A stretch of DNA of 64,000 nucleotides from Aquimarina sp. AU58 (GTDB lineage: Bacteria; Bacteroidota; Bacteroidia; Flavobacteriales; Flavobacteriaceae). The stretch's first letter is position 1. Each line of letters begins with the position of its first letter. The DNA lies in contig NZ_OMPD01000014.1 of the NCBI RefSeq assembly GCF_900312745.1, positions 1,550,001 through 1,614,000 of the forward strand, written 5' to 3'. Shown one piece after another: positions 45,476 through 54,143 of this stretch. The notes beneath the pieces were generated by a model that saw only the letters and a program-made list of their open reading frames with translations, was not told the origin of the DNA and made no database searches. The position numbers and the translations under genes were made by a program.

Positions 45476-46324
45476 ATGAAATATTATAAATTAATACTAC
45501 TATTGCTTGTTGTTGTTTCTTGTCAAAAATTTAAAAATCAAATCAAAAAAGAAGCTATTGCCAGAGTAAACGATACCTACCTGTATAAAGATGATATTAA
45601 GAAACTTGTCCCAAAGAATATGTCTGCAGGTGATAGCACTAATATTGTTAATAATTATATTAATACATGGGCTACCCGCCAATTATTTATCGATAAGGCT
45701 AAATTAAATCTTACCCAGGAAGAACTCGAAGAATTTAATGATCTGGTAGAAAACTATCAAAGTACCTTATATATCAATGCTTACAAGAATGCAGTGATCA
45801 ATAAATCCATTAATATGGAGATCACAGAACAAGATCTTCAGTCATATTATGATCAAAATTTGAAAAATTTTAATCTTAATGAGGAGTTAGTAAAAATACG
45901 TTACTTACATTTGCCACCTGATTACGCTAATATTGTTGCAACGAAGCAACAATTCAATCGTTTTAATGAAGAGGATGTAGAAGAGTTGAGAGGAAAAAAA
46001 ATAGAATACCTAACATATTCTTTAAATGATTCTGCTTGGATCAAGTTAGATCAGGTATTAAGTAAAATTCCAATTCTCAAAAAACAAGATAGAGCAAAAC
46101 TCTTAAAAAGTGGAAAATATATGCAACTTAGAGATTCTACAGGAGTATATATGGTGAAAATAAAAGATGTATTAAAGCGTAATGAAATAGCACCAATAGA
46201 ATATATTAAGCCTACAATAAGGCAGATTATACTAAATAAGAGAAAGTTGGAGCTAATTAAGAAAATAGAAAAAGACATTACAAGAGATGCAGTTGAGAAC
46301 AAACAATTTGAAGTTTATGATTAA
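45476..46324 (+). CDS. SurA-N-like lipoprotein lacking a rotamase domain
   Basis: 282 residues from ATG 45476, which starts the lipoprotein signal ending VVVSC (Cys16). The N-terminal pattern AIARVNDTYLYKDDIKKLVP and helical WATRQLFIDKAKLNLTQEELEEF match the SurA N-domain. The region that should be a parvulin domain (YLHLPPDYANI...IEYLTYSLNDSAWIKLDQVL...VYMVKIKDVL) is weak and lacks the GGxLG and WH motifs, so catalysis is doubtful. The stop overlaps the next SurA start by 8 bases. Probably a membrane-tethered holdase (inference). Confidence 0.75.
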   Translation: MKYYKLILLLLVVVSCQKFKNQIKKEAIARVNDTYLYKDDIKKLVPKNMSAGDSTNIVNNYINTWATRQLFIDKAKLNLTQEELEEFNDLVENYQSTLYINAYKNAVINKSINMEITEQDLQSYYDQNLKNFNLNEELVKIRYLHLPPDYANIVATKQQFNRFNEEDVEELRGKKIEYLTYSLNDSAWIKLDQVLSKIPILKKQDRAKLLKSGKYMQLRDSTGVYMVKIKDVLKRNEIAPIEYIKPTIRQIILNKRKLELIKKIEKDITRDAVENKQFEVYD

Positions 46325-47789
46325 AACTACAGTACTTTGTGCTATACTTACTTTTAGTATGAATACACAATTTTATGCACAAGAGATTATTGAAGAAGTA
46401 GCGCAGGATTCCATAATAACACAGGATACCATTAATGGGCAGAACAGTCCCATGGTAAATGATACCATAAATACCACAGTAGAAACTGTAAAAGCTCCAT
46501 TTCAAAAGACCAAAATAGATGGTGTAGCAGCTGTGATTGGAGAAAATGTAATTTTGGATAGTGATATAGATATTGCGTATCGGCAGTTGATGAGTGAAGG
46601 GACTTCAGCTTCTGATGTAAGCCGTTGCCAACTTGCTGGTAGTTTATTTGAATCCAAATTGTATGCCCATCATGCTGTCCAGGATAGTATAGTGGTTAGA
46701 GATGCAGAGGTTAATTCTATGGTTGACCAACAATTGGCGTATATGACAAATGAATTGGGTACTGTAGAGAAAGTATTAAAGTTTTATAAAAAAGATAATC
46801 TGGTAGATTTTAGAAAAGAACTTTTTGAAATCAATAAGTCGAATAGGTTGTCAGAGCAGATGAGAACTAAGATTATCGAGGATATCGAAATTACTCCAGA
46901 AGAAATAAGAGAATTTTTTGATGATATTCCAGAAGACGAAAGACCACTTTTTAGTACAGAGCTTGAACTAGCTCAGATTGTAATAGAACCAGAAATACCA
47001 GAAGAAGAAGAACAAAAAGTGATCGATAGATTAAACCAGTTTAGAGAAGATATTGTAGAAAACGGTAGTAGCTTTGCTACCAAAGCAGTATTGTACTCTC
47101 AGGATCCGGGCTCTAAATCTACTGGTGGGAAATACACGCTTGATCGTAAAACAAACTTTGCCAAAGAATTTAAAGATGTTGCTTTTAGTTTGCAAGAAGG
47201 AGAAGTAAGTGAACCGTTTAAAACAGATTTTGGATGGCATATTGTAAAAGTAGATAAAATACGAGGAGAAGAAATCGATGTAAGACACATACTACTTACT
47301 CCCGAAGTGACTAGAAAAACGGTTGATGAAGCCAAAAGATTAATAGATTCTATACGAACAAGTATTGTTTCGGGTTCTATCGAATTTAAAGAGGCAGCAA
47401 GAAAATTTAGTGATGAAAAAGAAACTCGTGAAGATGGTGGGCAACTACTTAATCCAACAACAGGAGATACTCGTTTTGAACTTACCAAAATTGACCCTAT
47501 ATTGTACGATCAAGTATCTAAACTAAAAATGAATGAAGTTTCTTTGGTAATTCCTGATCAGGATCGTCAAGGTCGAAAAAAGTATAAATTAATAACAGTA
47601 CTTAATCGATATGATGAGCATATAGCAGATTACGCAAATGACTATCTTAAAATACAGGAATTAGCATTAAGGAAAAAGCAAATTGATGCAATTCGTAAGT
47701 GGCAGAGTGAAAAAATAATGGATACGTATATTAAAATAAACGGAGAGTATAAAGACTGTGAGTATAGTGGTAACTGGTTAAAAAAATAA
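46317..47789 (+). CDS. surA: SurA-type peptidylprolyl isomerase
   Basis: 490 residues from ATG 46317 (an upstream in-frame ATG at 46287 is inside the preceding gene). A signal peptide ends NTQFYAQ. After an acidic linker, the SurA N-domain runs from DGVAAVIGENVILDSDIDIAYRQL. Two rotamase domains follow: residues about 212-310 (GGKYTLDRKT, FGWHIVKVDKI) and 313-410 (VRHILLTPEV, EDGGQLLNP). It escorts outer-membrane proteins across the periplasm. It is followed after 6 bases by moxR. Confidence 0.9.
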   Translation: MIKTTVLCAILTFSMNTQFYAQEIIEEVAQDSIITQDTINGQNSPMVNDTINTTVETVKAPFQKTKIDGVAAVIGENVILDSDIDIAYRQLMSEGTSASDVSRCQLAGSLFESKLYAHHAVQDSIVVRDAEVNSMVDQQLAYMTNELGTVEKVLKFYKKDNLVDFRKELFEINKSNRLSEQMRTKIIEDIEITPEEIREFFDDIPEDERPLFSTELELAQIVIEPEIPEEEEQKVIDRLNQFREDIVENGSSFATKAVLYSQDPGSKSTGGKYTLDRKTNFAKEFKDVAFSLQEGEVSEPFKTDFGWHIVKVDKIRGEEIDVRHILLTPEVTRKTVDEAKRLIDSIRTSIVSGSIEFKEAARKFSDEKETREDGGQLLNPTTGDTRFELTKIDPILYDQVSKLKMNEVSLVIPDQDRQGRKKYKLITVLNRYDEHIADYANDYLKIQELALRKKQIDAIRKWQSEKIMDTYIKINGEYKDCEYSGNWLKK

Positions 47790-47795
47790 AATAAT

Positions 47796-48752
47796 ATGTC
47801 AGACGACGTAGCGGCTATAGAAAAACTAGTAAAAAAACATTCAGAACTCAAAAAAGAAATATCCAAAGTCATTATTGGGCAAGAAAAAGTTATCGATCAG
47901 ATACTTATTTCTATTTTTTCTGGCGGTCACGCATTATTAATTGGTGTTCCTGGACTAGCCAAAACCCTAATGGTTAATACCATTTCACAAGCTTTGGGAT
48001 TAGATTTTAAAAGAATTCAGTTTACTCCTGATTTAATGCCTAGTGATATATTAGGAAGTGAAATACTGGATGAAACTAGACACTTTAAATTTATTAAAGG
48101 ACCCATATTTTCTAATATTATTCTGGCAGATGAGATTAATCGTACTCCGCCAAAAACCCAGGCAGCACTTCTTGAAGCAATGCAAGAAAGATCTGTAACC
48201 GTTGCTGGTCACCATTATACCTTGGATTTGCCATATTTTGTTCTTGCCACCCAAAACCCAATTGAGCAAGAAGGAACATATCCATTACCAGAAGCACAAC
48301 TAGATCGATTTATGTTTGCTATAGAACTTAAATATCCAAGTTTCCAGGAAGAAGTAGATGTAGTAAAAAGTACTACAGGAGATACCACTACTACTGTTAA
48401 TCCATTGTTTACTGCTAAGGAAATTATCGATTTCCAGCATTTAATTCGCCGTATTCCGGTTGCAGATAATGTAATTGAATATGCTGTAAGCATGGTAGGT
48501 AAAACAAGACCTGATGGAGAAACGGCAACAGAATTAGTGAAAAATTATATAGATTGGGGCGCTGGACCACGAGCTTCTCAAAATTTAATCTTGGCAGCCA
48601 AAGCCAATGCAGCTATCAAAGGGAAATATTCTCCAGATATAGAAGATGTACAAGCCGTGGCTATGGGTATTCTTCGCCACCGTATTATTAAAAACTACAA
48701 AGCGGAAGCAGAAAGTATTAGCGTAGAAGATGTGATAAATAGCTTGTTTTAA
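47796..48752 (+). CDS. MoxR-family AAA+ ATPase
   Basis: 318 residues. Walker A GVPGLAKT (about 50), Walker B IILADEINRTPPKTQAALLEAMQE (about 110), sensor 1 FVLATQNPIEQEGTYPLPEAQLDRF and the lid ending GPRASQNLILAAKANA are all present. MoxR ATPases activate or assemble complexes with VWA-domain proteins; the usual DUF58/VWA (Bat) partners do not follow here. It may be cotranscribed with surA. Confidence 0.95.
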   Translation: MSDDVAAIEKLVKKHSELKKEISKVIIGQEKVIDQILISIFSGGHALLIGVPGLAKTLMVNTISQALGLDFKRIQFTPDLMPSDILGSEILDETRHFKFIKGPIFSNIILADEINRTPPKTQAALLEAMQERSVTVAGHHYTLDLPYFVLATQNPIEQEGTYPLPEAQLDRFMFAIELKYPSFQEEVDVVKSTTGDTTTTVNPLFTAKEIIDFQHLIRRIPVADNVIEYAVSMVGKTRPDGETATELVKNYIDWGAGPRASQNLILAAKANAAIKGKYSPDIEDVQAVAMGILRHRIIKNYKAEAESISVEDVINSLF

Positions 48753-48889
48753 AAACTTTCAAAAGATTCGTTGATTTTCTGATATAGTCAGTCCTCAATA
48801 TAGATGCGTATAATCAACCCTGGTATTATTGTTAGAAATCATTTTTCTTTATTACTATTAAACCTTTTTCATGTTTAGCGGTCATAGTA

Positions 48890-48901
48890 TTGAACGTTCA
48901 A
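48890..48901. promoter_or_regulatory. Perfect 12-bp palindrome upstream of the Lys/Glu-rich exported protein
   Basis: TTGAACGTTCAA, symmetric without spacer, 40 bases before the ATG at 48942. Candidate operator; too short to exclude chance. Confidence 0.35.
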
Positions 48902-48941
48902 CAGAGTATTGTTTAATATTAAAAAATTGAAAAAGAAAAAG

Positions 48942-49376
48942 ATGAGAAATAGTATAATATGTATCATGGTTCTATTTATGGGAACTATTGCAATATCAGC
49001 CCAATCCGAGGATAATCATAGAGACCGCAAGGCATTAAGAAAAGAATTTTATGAAAGCTTATCAGAAAGCCAGAAAAAGGAATTGGAAAACAAAAGGGAA
49101 CTTAGAAAAGAACAAAGAAAGACGATGCATGCCAGTTTTACCAAAGAACAATTAGCAATTGTAAAAAATGAAGACCTTTCTAGAAAAGGAAAAAGAAAGG
49201 CGTTGAAACTTACGCTTAGCGAGTCGCAAAAAGAGATGCATAAAAATCATAGAACCATTATGAAAGATAAAAATGAAAAATTTAAAGCATCACTCTCAGA
49301 AGCTCAATTAGAACAATATGAGCAATTAAGAAAAAGAAAACACAGAAAGGGGAAACATAGAAAAAGAAAAGATTAG
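48942..49376 (+). CDS. Exported Lys/Glu-rich helical protein (Spy-like)
   Basis: 144 residues from ATG 48942, placing the signal peptide (SIICIMVLFMGTIAISAQ) first. The mature chain is almost wholly helical and charged. LSESQKKELENKRELRKEQRK, FTKEQLAIVKNEDLSRKGKRKALKLTLSESQKEMHKN and LSEAQLEQYEQLR repeat the LTxxQ-type motif of Spy/CpxP periplasmic chaperones, in three copies. Ends in a poly-basic tail (KRKHRKGKHRKRK). A stress-induced envelope chaperone role is inferred. Confidence 0.65.
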   Translation: MRNSIICIMVLFMGTIAISAQSEDNHRDRKALRKEFYESLSESQKKELENKRELRKEQRKTMHASFTKEQLAIVKNEDLSRKGKRKALKLTLSESQKEMHKNHRTIMKDKNEKFKASLSEAQLEQYEQLRKRKHRKGKHRKRKD

Positions 49377-49403
49377 TATTAAAATTAGAAGTTTTATATC
49401 TAT

Positions 49404-49435
49404 AAAAAGTGAAGTCATATGGCTTCGCTTTTTTA
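49404..49435 (+). terminator. Terminator after the Spy-like gene
   Basis: AAAAAGTGAAGTC (49404-49416) pairs with GGCTTCGCTTTTT (49421-49433) using two G-U pairs, loop ATAT, T-rich tail. Confidence 0.7.
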
Positions 49436-49700
49436 TTTTATACCAGTTTTTACCTTTTTTTAGATCATTTTTTGAAAAATAACTATAACGTTTTCGTGAA
49501 TTGAAGAAATAGCGAAGTATTTTCTTATCTTAATTTTTAGCGATATTGTAATTTTCGTAATTCTAATTTATGAATTTCAATAAATGAAGCCTTATATTTT
49601 TTTAAAAATGCAAAAAGAAGGGATTAAATGTATTCATTTAAGAAAATCCTTTAAAATTCGTATTTTCGCAAGACTTTTCAATACTAAAAAATAATTAGAG
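49436..49700. other. Leader region of aconitase
   Basis: AT-rich, no gene. A -7-like box TATTTTCG (49661-49668, one mismatch) precedes the ATG by about 33 bases, with TTTA (49637-49640) about 20 bases upstream of it. Confidence 0.4.
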
Positions 49701-51968
49701 ATGGCATTCGATATCGATATGATAAAAAAGGTATACAGTCAGGTAGCCGACCGTGTTGATGCAGCACGCGAAGTTACAGGTAAACCTTTAACCTTGGCAG
49801 AGAAAATTTTGTATTCACATTTGTGGGACGTAAAAACTAAAAAAGCGTTTACAAGAGGTAAAGATTATGTTGATTTTGCACCAGATCGTATCGCTTGTCA
49901 GGATGCAACAGCTCAAATGGCATTATTGCAATTTATGCAAGCTGGTAAAAATAAAGTAGCAGTGCCAACGACAGTGCATTGTGATCACTTGATCCAGGCA
50001 AAAGAAGGTGCAGCAAAAGATTTAAAAAATGCTAATGATATTAGTAGTGAAGTGTTTAACTTCTTAGAATCGGTATCTGATAAATATGGAATTGGATTCT
50101 GGAAACCAGGAGCAGGTATTATTCACCAGGTAGTACTAGAAAACTATGCTTTCCCTGGAGGAATGATGATCGGAACAGATTCTCATACAGTAAATGCAGG
50201 TGGTCTAGGAATGGTTGCAATTGGTGTAGGTGGAGCAGATGCAGTAGATGTTATGGCAGGTATGGCCTGGGAATTAAAATTCCCTAAGTTAATTGGTGTA
50301 AAATTAACAGGTAAGTTATCTGGTTGGACAGCACCTAAGGACGTAATTTTAAAAGTAGCAGAAATTCTTACTGTAAAAGGAGGAACTGGTGCTATAGTAG
50401 AATATTTTGGACCAGGGGCGACATCAATGTCGTGTACAGGAAAAGGGACTATTTGTAATATGGGTGCCGAAATTGGTGCAACAACATCTACCTTTGGTTA
50501 TGATGAGTCTATGGAGCGTTACTTAAGAGCGACAGAAAGAGCAGATGTAGCAGATGCAGCAAACAAAGTAAAAGAACACTTAACAGCAGACCCAGAGGTA
50601 TATGCAAATCCAGAACAATATTTTGATCAGGTAATCGAAATTAATTTATCTGAATTAGGACCATTGTTAAACGGACCTTTTACACCAGATTTATCAACAG
50701 CAGTTGGTAGTACAATGACAGAAAAAGCAAAAGCTAATGATTGGCCAATTCAAGTAGAATGGGGACTAATAGGATCTTGTACAAACTCTTCTTACGAAGA
50801 TTTATCTCGTGCTTCTTCAATCGCACAACAAGCGTTGGACAAAGGTTTGAAAATGAAAGCAGAATTAGGAATCAATCCAGGTTCTGAACAAGTAAGATAT
50901 ACAGCAGATAGAGATGGTATCCTTGGGATATTTGAAAAACTAGATGCAAAAATATTTACCAATGCTTGTGGACCTTGTATCGGACAATGGGCAAGATATA
51001 ACGATCCAAAAAATGCACCAAAAAATAGTATCGTACACTCTTTTAATAGAAACTTTGCTAAGCGTGCAGATGGTAATCCTAATACACATGCTTTTGTTGC
51101 ATCGCCAGAATTAACTGCTGCTATTGCAGTTTCGGGACGACTGGATTTTAACCCGTTAACCGATAAGTTAATTAACGAAAACGGAGAAGAGGTAATGTTT
51201 GATGAGCCAACAGGATGGGAGTTACCACCAAAAGGGTTTGAAGTAAAAGATAATGGATATTTAGCTCCGGTTGAAGACGGTAGTGGTGTAGAGGTAAAAG
51301 TAAGTCCAACCTCAGAAAGATTACAGTTATTAACACCATTTGTGCCAATAGGTAATGAAATTAAAGGAGCTAAATTGCTTATAAAAGCATTTGGTAAATG
51401 TACTACAGATCATATTTCTATGGCAGGGCCGTGGTTACGTTACAGAGGTCATTTGGATAATATTTCTAATAACTGTTTGATTGGAGCTGTAAATGCATAT
51501 GGTAAAAAAACAAACTTTGTTAAAAATCAATTAACAGGAGAGTTTGGTGGTGTGCCAGATACTGCAAGAGCCTATAAAGCTGCAGGAGTACCTACAATTG
51601 TTGTAGGAGATCATAACTACGGAGAAGGATCATCACGAGAACATGCAGCAATGGAGCCACGTCATCTAGGAGTGTGTGCAGTAATTGTAAAATCATTCGC
51701 TCGTATCCACGAAACCAACCTTAAAAAACAAGGGATGCTTGGTTTAACATTCGCTAATGAAAGTGATTATGATTTGATACAAGAAGATGATACCTTTAAC
51801 TTTACAGATCTTGATCAATTTGCATCAGGAAAACAATTAACATTAGAAATTGTTCATGCAGATGGATCTAAAGATACTGCGATGTTAAATCATACCTATA
51901 ATGATTCACAAATAGAATGGTTTAAAGAAGGTTCTGCATTAAACTTGATCAAAAAGCAGAATGCCTAA
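49701..51968 (+). CDS. acn: Aconitate hydratase, mitochondrial type
   Basis: 755 residues, as expected of the mitochondrial-type enzyme found in Bacteroidota. Substrate and cluster motifs are present: GTDSHTVNAGGLGMVAIGVGGAD, the Fe-S Cys in GSCTNSSYED and NACGPCIGQW, and the swivel domain GDHNYGEGSSREHAAMEPRHLG with the catalytic Ser. It isomerises citrate and isocitrate in the TCA cycle with a [4Fe-4S] cluster. Single-gene unit closed by a strong terminator. Confidence 0.97.
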   Translation: MAFDIDMIKKVYSQVADRVDAAREVTGKPLTLAEKILYSHLWDVKTKKAFTRGKDYVDFAPDRIACQDATAQMALLQFMQAGKNKVAVPTTVHCDHLIQAKEGAAKDLKNANDISSEVFNFLESVSDKYGIGFWKPGAGIIHQVVLENYAFPGGMMIGTDSHTVNAGGLGMVAIGVGGADAVDVMAGMAWELKFPKLIGVKLTGKLSGWTAPKDVILKVAEILTVKGGTGAIVEYFGPGATSMSCTGKGTICNMGAEIGATTSTFGYDESMERYLRATERADVADAANKVKEHLTADPEVYANPEQYFDQVIEINLSELGPLLNGPFTPDLSTAVGSTMTEKAKANDWPIQVEWGLIGSCTNSSYEDLSRASSIAQQALDKGLKMKAELGINPGSEQVRYTADRDGILGIFEKLDAKIFTNACGPCIGQWARYNDPKNAPKNSIVHSFNRNFAKRADGNPNTHAFVASPELTAAIAVSGRLDFNPLTDKLINENGEEVMFDEPTGWELPPKGFEVKDNGYLAPVEDGSGVEVKVSPTSERLQLLTPFVPIGNEIKGAKLLIKAFGKCTTDHISMAGPWLRYRGHLDNISNNCLIGAVNAYGKKTNFVKNQLTGEFGGVPDTARAYKAAGVPTIVVGDHNYGEGSSREHAAMEPRHLGVCAVIVKSFARIHETNLKKQGMLGLTFANESDYDLIQEDDTFNFTDLDQFASGKQLTLEIVHADGSKDTAMLNHTYNDSQIEWFKEGSALNLIKKQNA

Positions 51969-51999
51969 GACAATAATATAAAAGAGCAATTAATATATA

Positions 52000-52033
52000 A
52001 AAACTCCCAAAGATCATCTTTGGGAGTTTTTTT
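52000..52033. terminator. Terminator after aconitase
   Basis: AAAACTCCCAAAGAT (52000-52014) and ATCTTTGGGAGTTTT (52016-52030), a near-perfect palindrome with a T-run. It serves both the aconitase gene and the minus-strand small peptide gene. Confidence 0.88.
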
Positions 52034-52051
52034 GTTTGGATTTGGAATGAA

Positions 52052-52237
52052 TTAACGAGGAAAACAGTCTACGCTAACCATAACACAATTTTTATGATGA
52101 TCTGGCAATGCTTCATATTGACTGCAACTAACAATTATTGGTCCATTGTAAGTATTACATGGATTGCCACCACCATTAATTTGTTTTTGTTCTGTTCGGG
52201 ATAATTTTTTTCCTAGGTTTAAAAGTGTATTTTTCAT
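52052..52237 (-). CDS. Bacteriocin-like peptide with double-glycine leader
   Basis: 61 residues. The first 23 residues (NTLLNLGKKLSRTEQKQINGG) are a double-glycine leader of the Bacteroidota type: Leu-rich start, LSRTEQKxI and GG before the cut. The core after the GG (about 37 residues, beginning GNPCNTYNG) has four Cys, so disulphides or other modification are possible. Such precursors are cleaved and exported by a C39-peptidase ABC transporter; none is in this window, nor a modification enzyme. It is a lone gene convergent with aconitase. Confidence 0.72.
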   Translation of the reverse strand: MKNTLLNLGKKLSRTEQKQINGGGNPCNTYNGPIIVSCSQYEALPDHHKNCVMVSVDCFPR

Positions 52238-52433
52238 AATCTTTTGTGTAATAATCCCGAACTTTGTATAGCTCTCAAGATATGAGCTTATCTATAAAAA
52301 TACTGCTTTTTTTGTATTCAATTAGTATAGCTGGTATTATCATAATACTAATTTGAAGAAATAAGTTGGTATTGAAGTTCTACATCTCTTAAATATAAAT
52401 TGATAAGTTTTTTTATTCCAAAAGAGAAATATG

Positions 52434-52441
52434 TAAATTTG
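52434..52441 (+). promoter_or_regulatory. -7 box of the NrtR-like gene
   Basis: TAAATTTG, a full TAnnTTTG match, with TTTT (52411-52414) 19 bases upstream. The box ends 5 bases before the ATG, which implies an almost leaderless transcript. Confidence 0.6.
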
Positions 52442-52458
52442 CGTATATGGTACGCCAA
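52438..52458. promoter_or_regulatory. NrtR-type operator, site 1 (autoregulatory)
   Basis: TTTGCGT, 7-base spacer, ACGCCAA (one mismatch from ACGCAAA). The site overlaps both the -7 box and the start codon of the regulator gene. The same 21-bp layout recurs at 53245 and 59235. Confidence 0.7.
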
Positions 52459-53127
52459 AATATAAAAGTTGCTGTTGATGCTGTAGTCTTTGGATATAAA
52501 GACAAGACACTTAATGTCTTGTTGATAAAAAGAAATATAGACCCTTTTAAAGATTCCTGGGCTTTACCGGGAGGTTTGGTTTTGGAAAACGAAAGTTTAG
52601 AACAAGCTGTGGTTAGGGAACTTAAAGAAGAAACCAATGTAACTATAGATTATTTAGAACAATTGTATTCTTTTGGTAATCCCGGGAGAGATCCAAGAAA
52701 CAGGGTAGTAAGTGTTACTTATTTTGCATTGGTTAAACCAGAACATCATGCAATTAAAGCAGATACCGATGCAAAAGATGTTGCATGGTTTGATGTAACC
52801 GAACTTCCGGATTTGGCATTTGATCACATTCAAATTTTGGAAACTGCAAAAAAGAGATTGCAGAATAAACTCACATACGAACCCGTAGGATTCGATCTGC
52901 TTGCCGATAAGTTTTTGTTTTCTGATCTCGAAAAGTTATATATGACTATTCTGCAAAAAGTAATTGACCGCCGAAATTTCAGGAAAAAAATACTAAGCTT
53001 CGGAATCCTAGAGGAGTTAGACGAAAAAATCTCTGAAGGAAGAGGTAGACCGGCAAACCTTTTTAAATTCAATAAAAAACAATACTTCAAACTTAAAGAA
53101 GAAGGGTTTCTATTTGATATTAAATAA
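52447..53127 (+). CDS. nrtR: NrtR-like regulator: NUDIX domain with C-terminal winged helix
   Basis: 226 residues. Residues 1-140 are an ADP-ribose-type NUDIX domain: KVAVDAVVFGYKDKTLNVLLI and the box GLVLENESLEQAVVRELKEE, intact except for Asn in place of the final Gly of EExGU. Residues 150-226 form a winged helix with the operator-recognition region RRNFRKKILSFGILEELDEK, then GRGRPANLFKFN. This is the NrtR architecture, a repressor of NAD-synthesis genes that responds to ADP-ribose. Three matching operators and downstream prs-like and nampt genes support the call. It may keep ADP-ribose pyrophosphatase activity. Confidence 0.88.
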   Translation: MVRQNIKVAVDAVVFGYKDKTLNVLLIKRNIDPFKDSWALPGGLVLENESLEQAVVRELKEETNVTIDYLEQLYSFGNPGRDPRNRVVSVTYFALVKPEHHAIKADTDAKDVAWFDVTELPDLAFDHIQILETAKKRLQNKLTYEPVGFDLLADKFLFSDLEKLYMTILQKVIDRRNFRKKILSFGILEELDEKISEGRGRPANLFKFNKKQYFKLKEEGFLFDIK

Positions 53128-53217
53128 TATCATCACTACAATCAATATTGCTGACCTTCAGAAAGGTATATTTGAAGGTATAGTATATTAGAATAATGTA
53201 AATTTTACGCAAAATAT

Positions 53218-53248
53218 TTTGTGGTGTCATCTTTCTATTATAAATTTG
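53218..53248 (+). promoter_or_regulatory. Promoter of the prs-like operon
   Basis: TTTG (53218-53221), 19 bases, TAAATTTG (53241-53248): a full consensus promoter. The operator overlaps the -7 box. Start codon at 53267. Confidence 0.8.
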
Positions 53249-53265
53249 CGTAAAAATAACACAAT
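53245..53265. promoter_or_regulatory. NrtR-type operator, site 2
   Basis: TTTGCGT, 7-base spacer, ACACAAT (two mismatches in the right half). Same offset to the -7 box as site 3. A lone half-site TTACGCAAA is also present at 53205-53213. Confidence 0.65.
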
Positions 53266-53266
53266 T

Positions 53267-54088
53267 ATGAAATATTTACATTTGGACCCATCGTTTACAC
53301 CTTTTGAGAAATCTATTGATTTTAAGTCATTTGTTTTTAATGGAGGAGAACCACATATAAATATTTTAGATAAAAATATTGGGAACAGTATCACGATTAC
53401 GCAACGAATCAATTCGTTTAATGACCTAGGGTTATTATTGATCGCTACCGATGCGTTACGTAGAATGAATGTAAAGCAGATTGATGTATTTATTCCATAT
53501 TTCCCTGCTGCTAGGCAAGATAGGGTGATGGTTGCAGGAGAATCACTTAGTGTTAAAGTATATGCAGATAGTATTAACGGGCAACACTATAATAAGGTAA
53601 CAATCTTTGATCCACATTCTGAGGTAACTCCTGCGTTATTAGATCGTGTAAAAGTGATTCAGAATTATGAATTTGTCAAGCAATGTTTAGATTTTATCAA
53701 AGAAGAAGTAGTGTTGATTTCTCCTGATGGGGGAGCATTAAAAAAAATCTATAAAGTATCTGAGTTTCTAGGTGGAGTAGAAGTAGTAGAATGTTCTAAA
53801 AAACGAGATGTAAAAACAGGAGCTTTATCAGGTTTTAGGGTATATGAAGATGATTTAAAAGGAAAACATTGTGTGATTGTCGATGATATTTGTGATGGAG
53901 GAGGAACTTTTCTAGGGCTGGCAAAAGCTTTAAAAGATAAAAACGCTGGAAAATTGAGTTTGGTGATTAGTCATGGTATTTTTAGTAAAGGGTATGAAGA
54001 ATTAACAAAATCGTTTGATACTATTTTTACAACAAATTCATTTAGAGATGTAGATGAAGAAAAAGTAGTGCAAATTCCTGTTATTTAA
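53267..54088 (+). CDS. PRPP-synthetase-like enzyme (Prs family, NAD-salvage associated)
   Basis: 273 residues from the ATG at 53267; the ATG at 53219 lies upstream of the promoter. It is shorter than housekeeping Prs (about 310). Conserved parts: FIPYFPAARQDR (ATP-binding), FDPHS, SPDGGALKK and the PRPP loop VIVDDICDGGGTF. It would transfer pyrophosphate from ATP to ribose 5-phosphate for the downstream nicotinamide phosphoribosyltransferase. An alternative is ADP-ribose as acceptor, as in the phage NARP1 enzyme Adps; the sequence alone does not decide. First gene of the operon. Confidence 0.85.
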   Translation: MKYLHLDPSFTPFEKSIDFKSFVFNGGEPHINILDKNIGNSITITQRINSFNDLGLLLIATDALRRMNVKQIDVFIPYFPAARQDRVMVAGESLSVKVYADSINGQHYNKVTIFDPHSEVTPALLDRVKVIQNYEFVKQCLDFIKEEVVLISPDGGALKKIYKVSEFLGGVEVVECSKKRDVKTGALSGFRVYEDDLKGKHCVIVDDICDGGGTFLGLAKALKDKNAGKLSLVISHGIFSKGYEELTKSFDTIFTTNSFRDVDEEKVVQIPVI

Positions 54089-54143
54089 GAATAGACCAGA
54101 ATCTATTTTGTAGGTAATGAATACGATCCAAAAATAATAGAAT

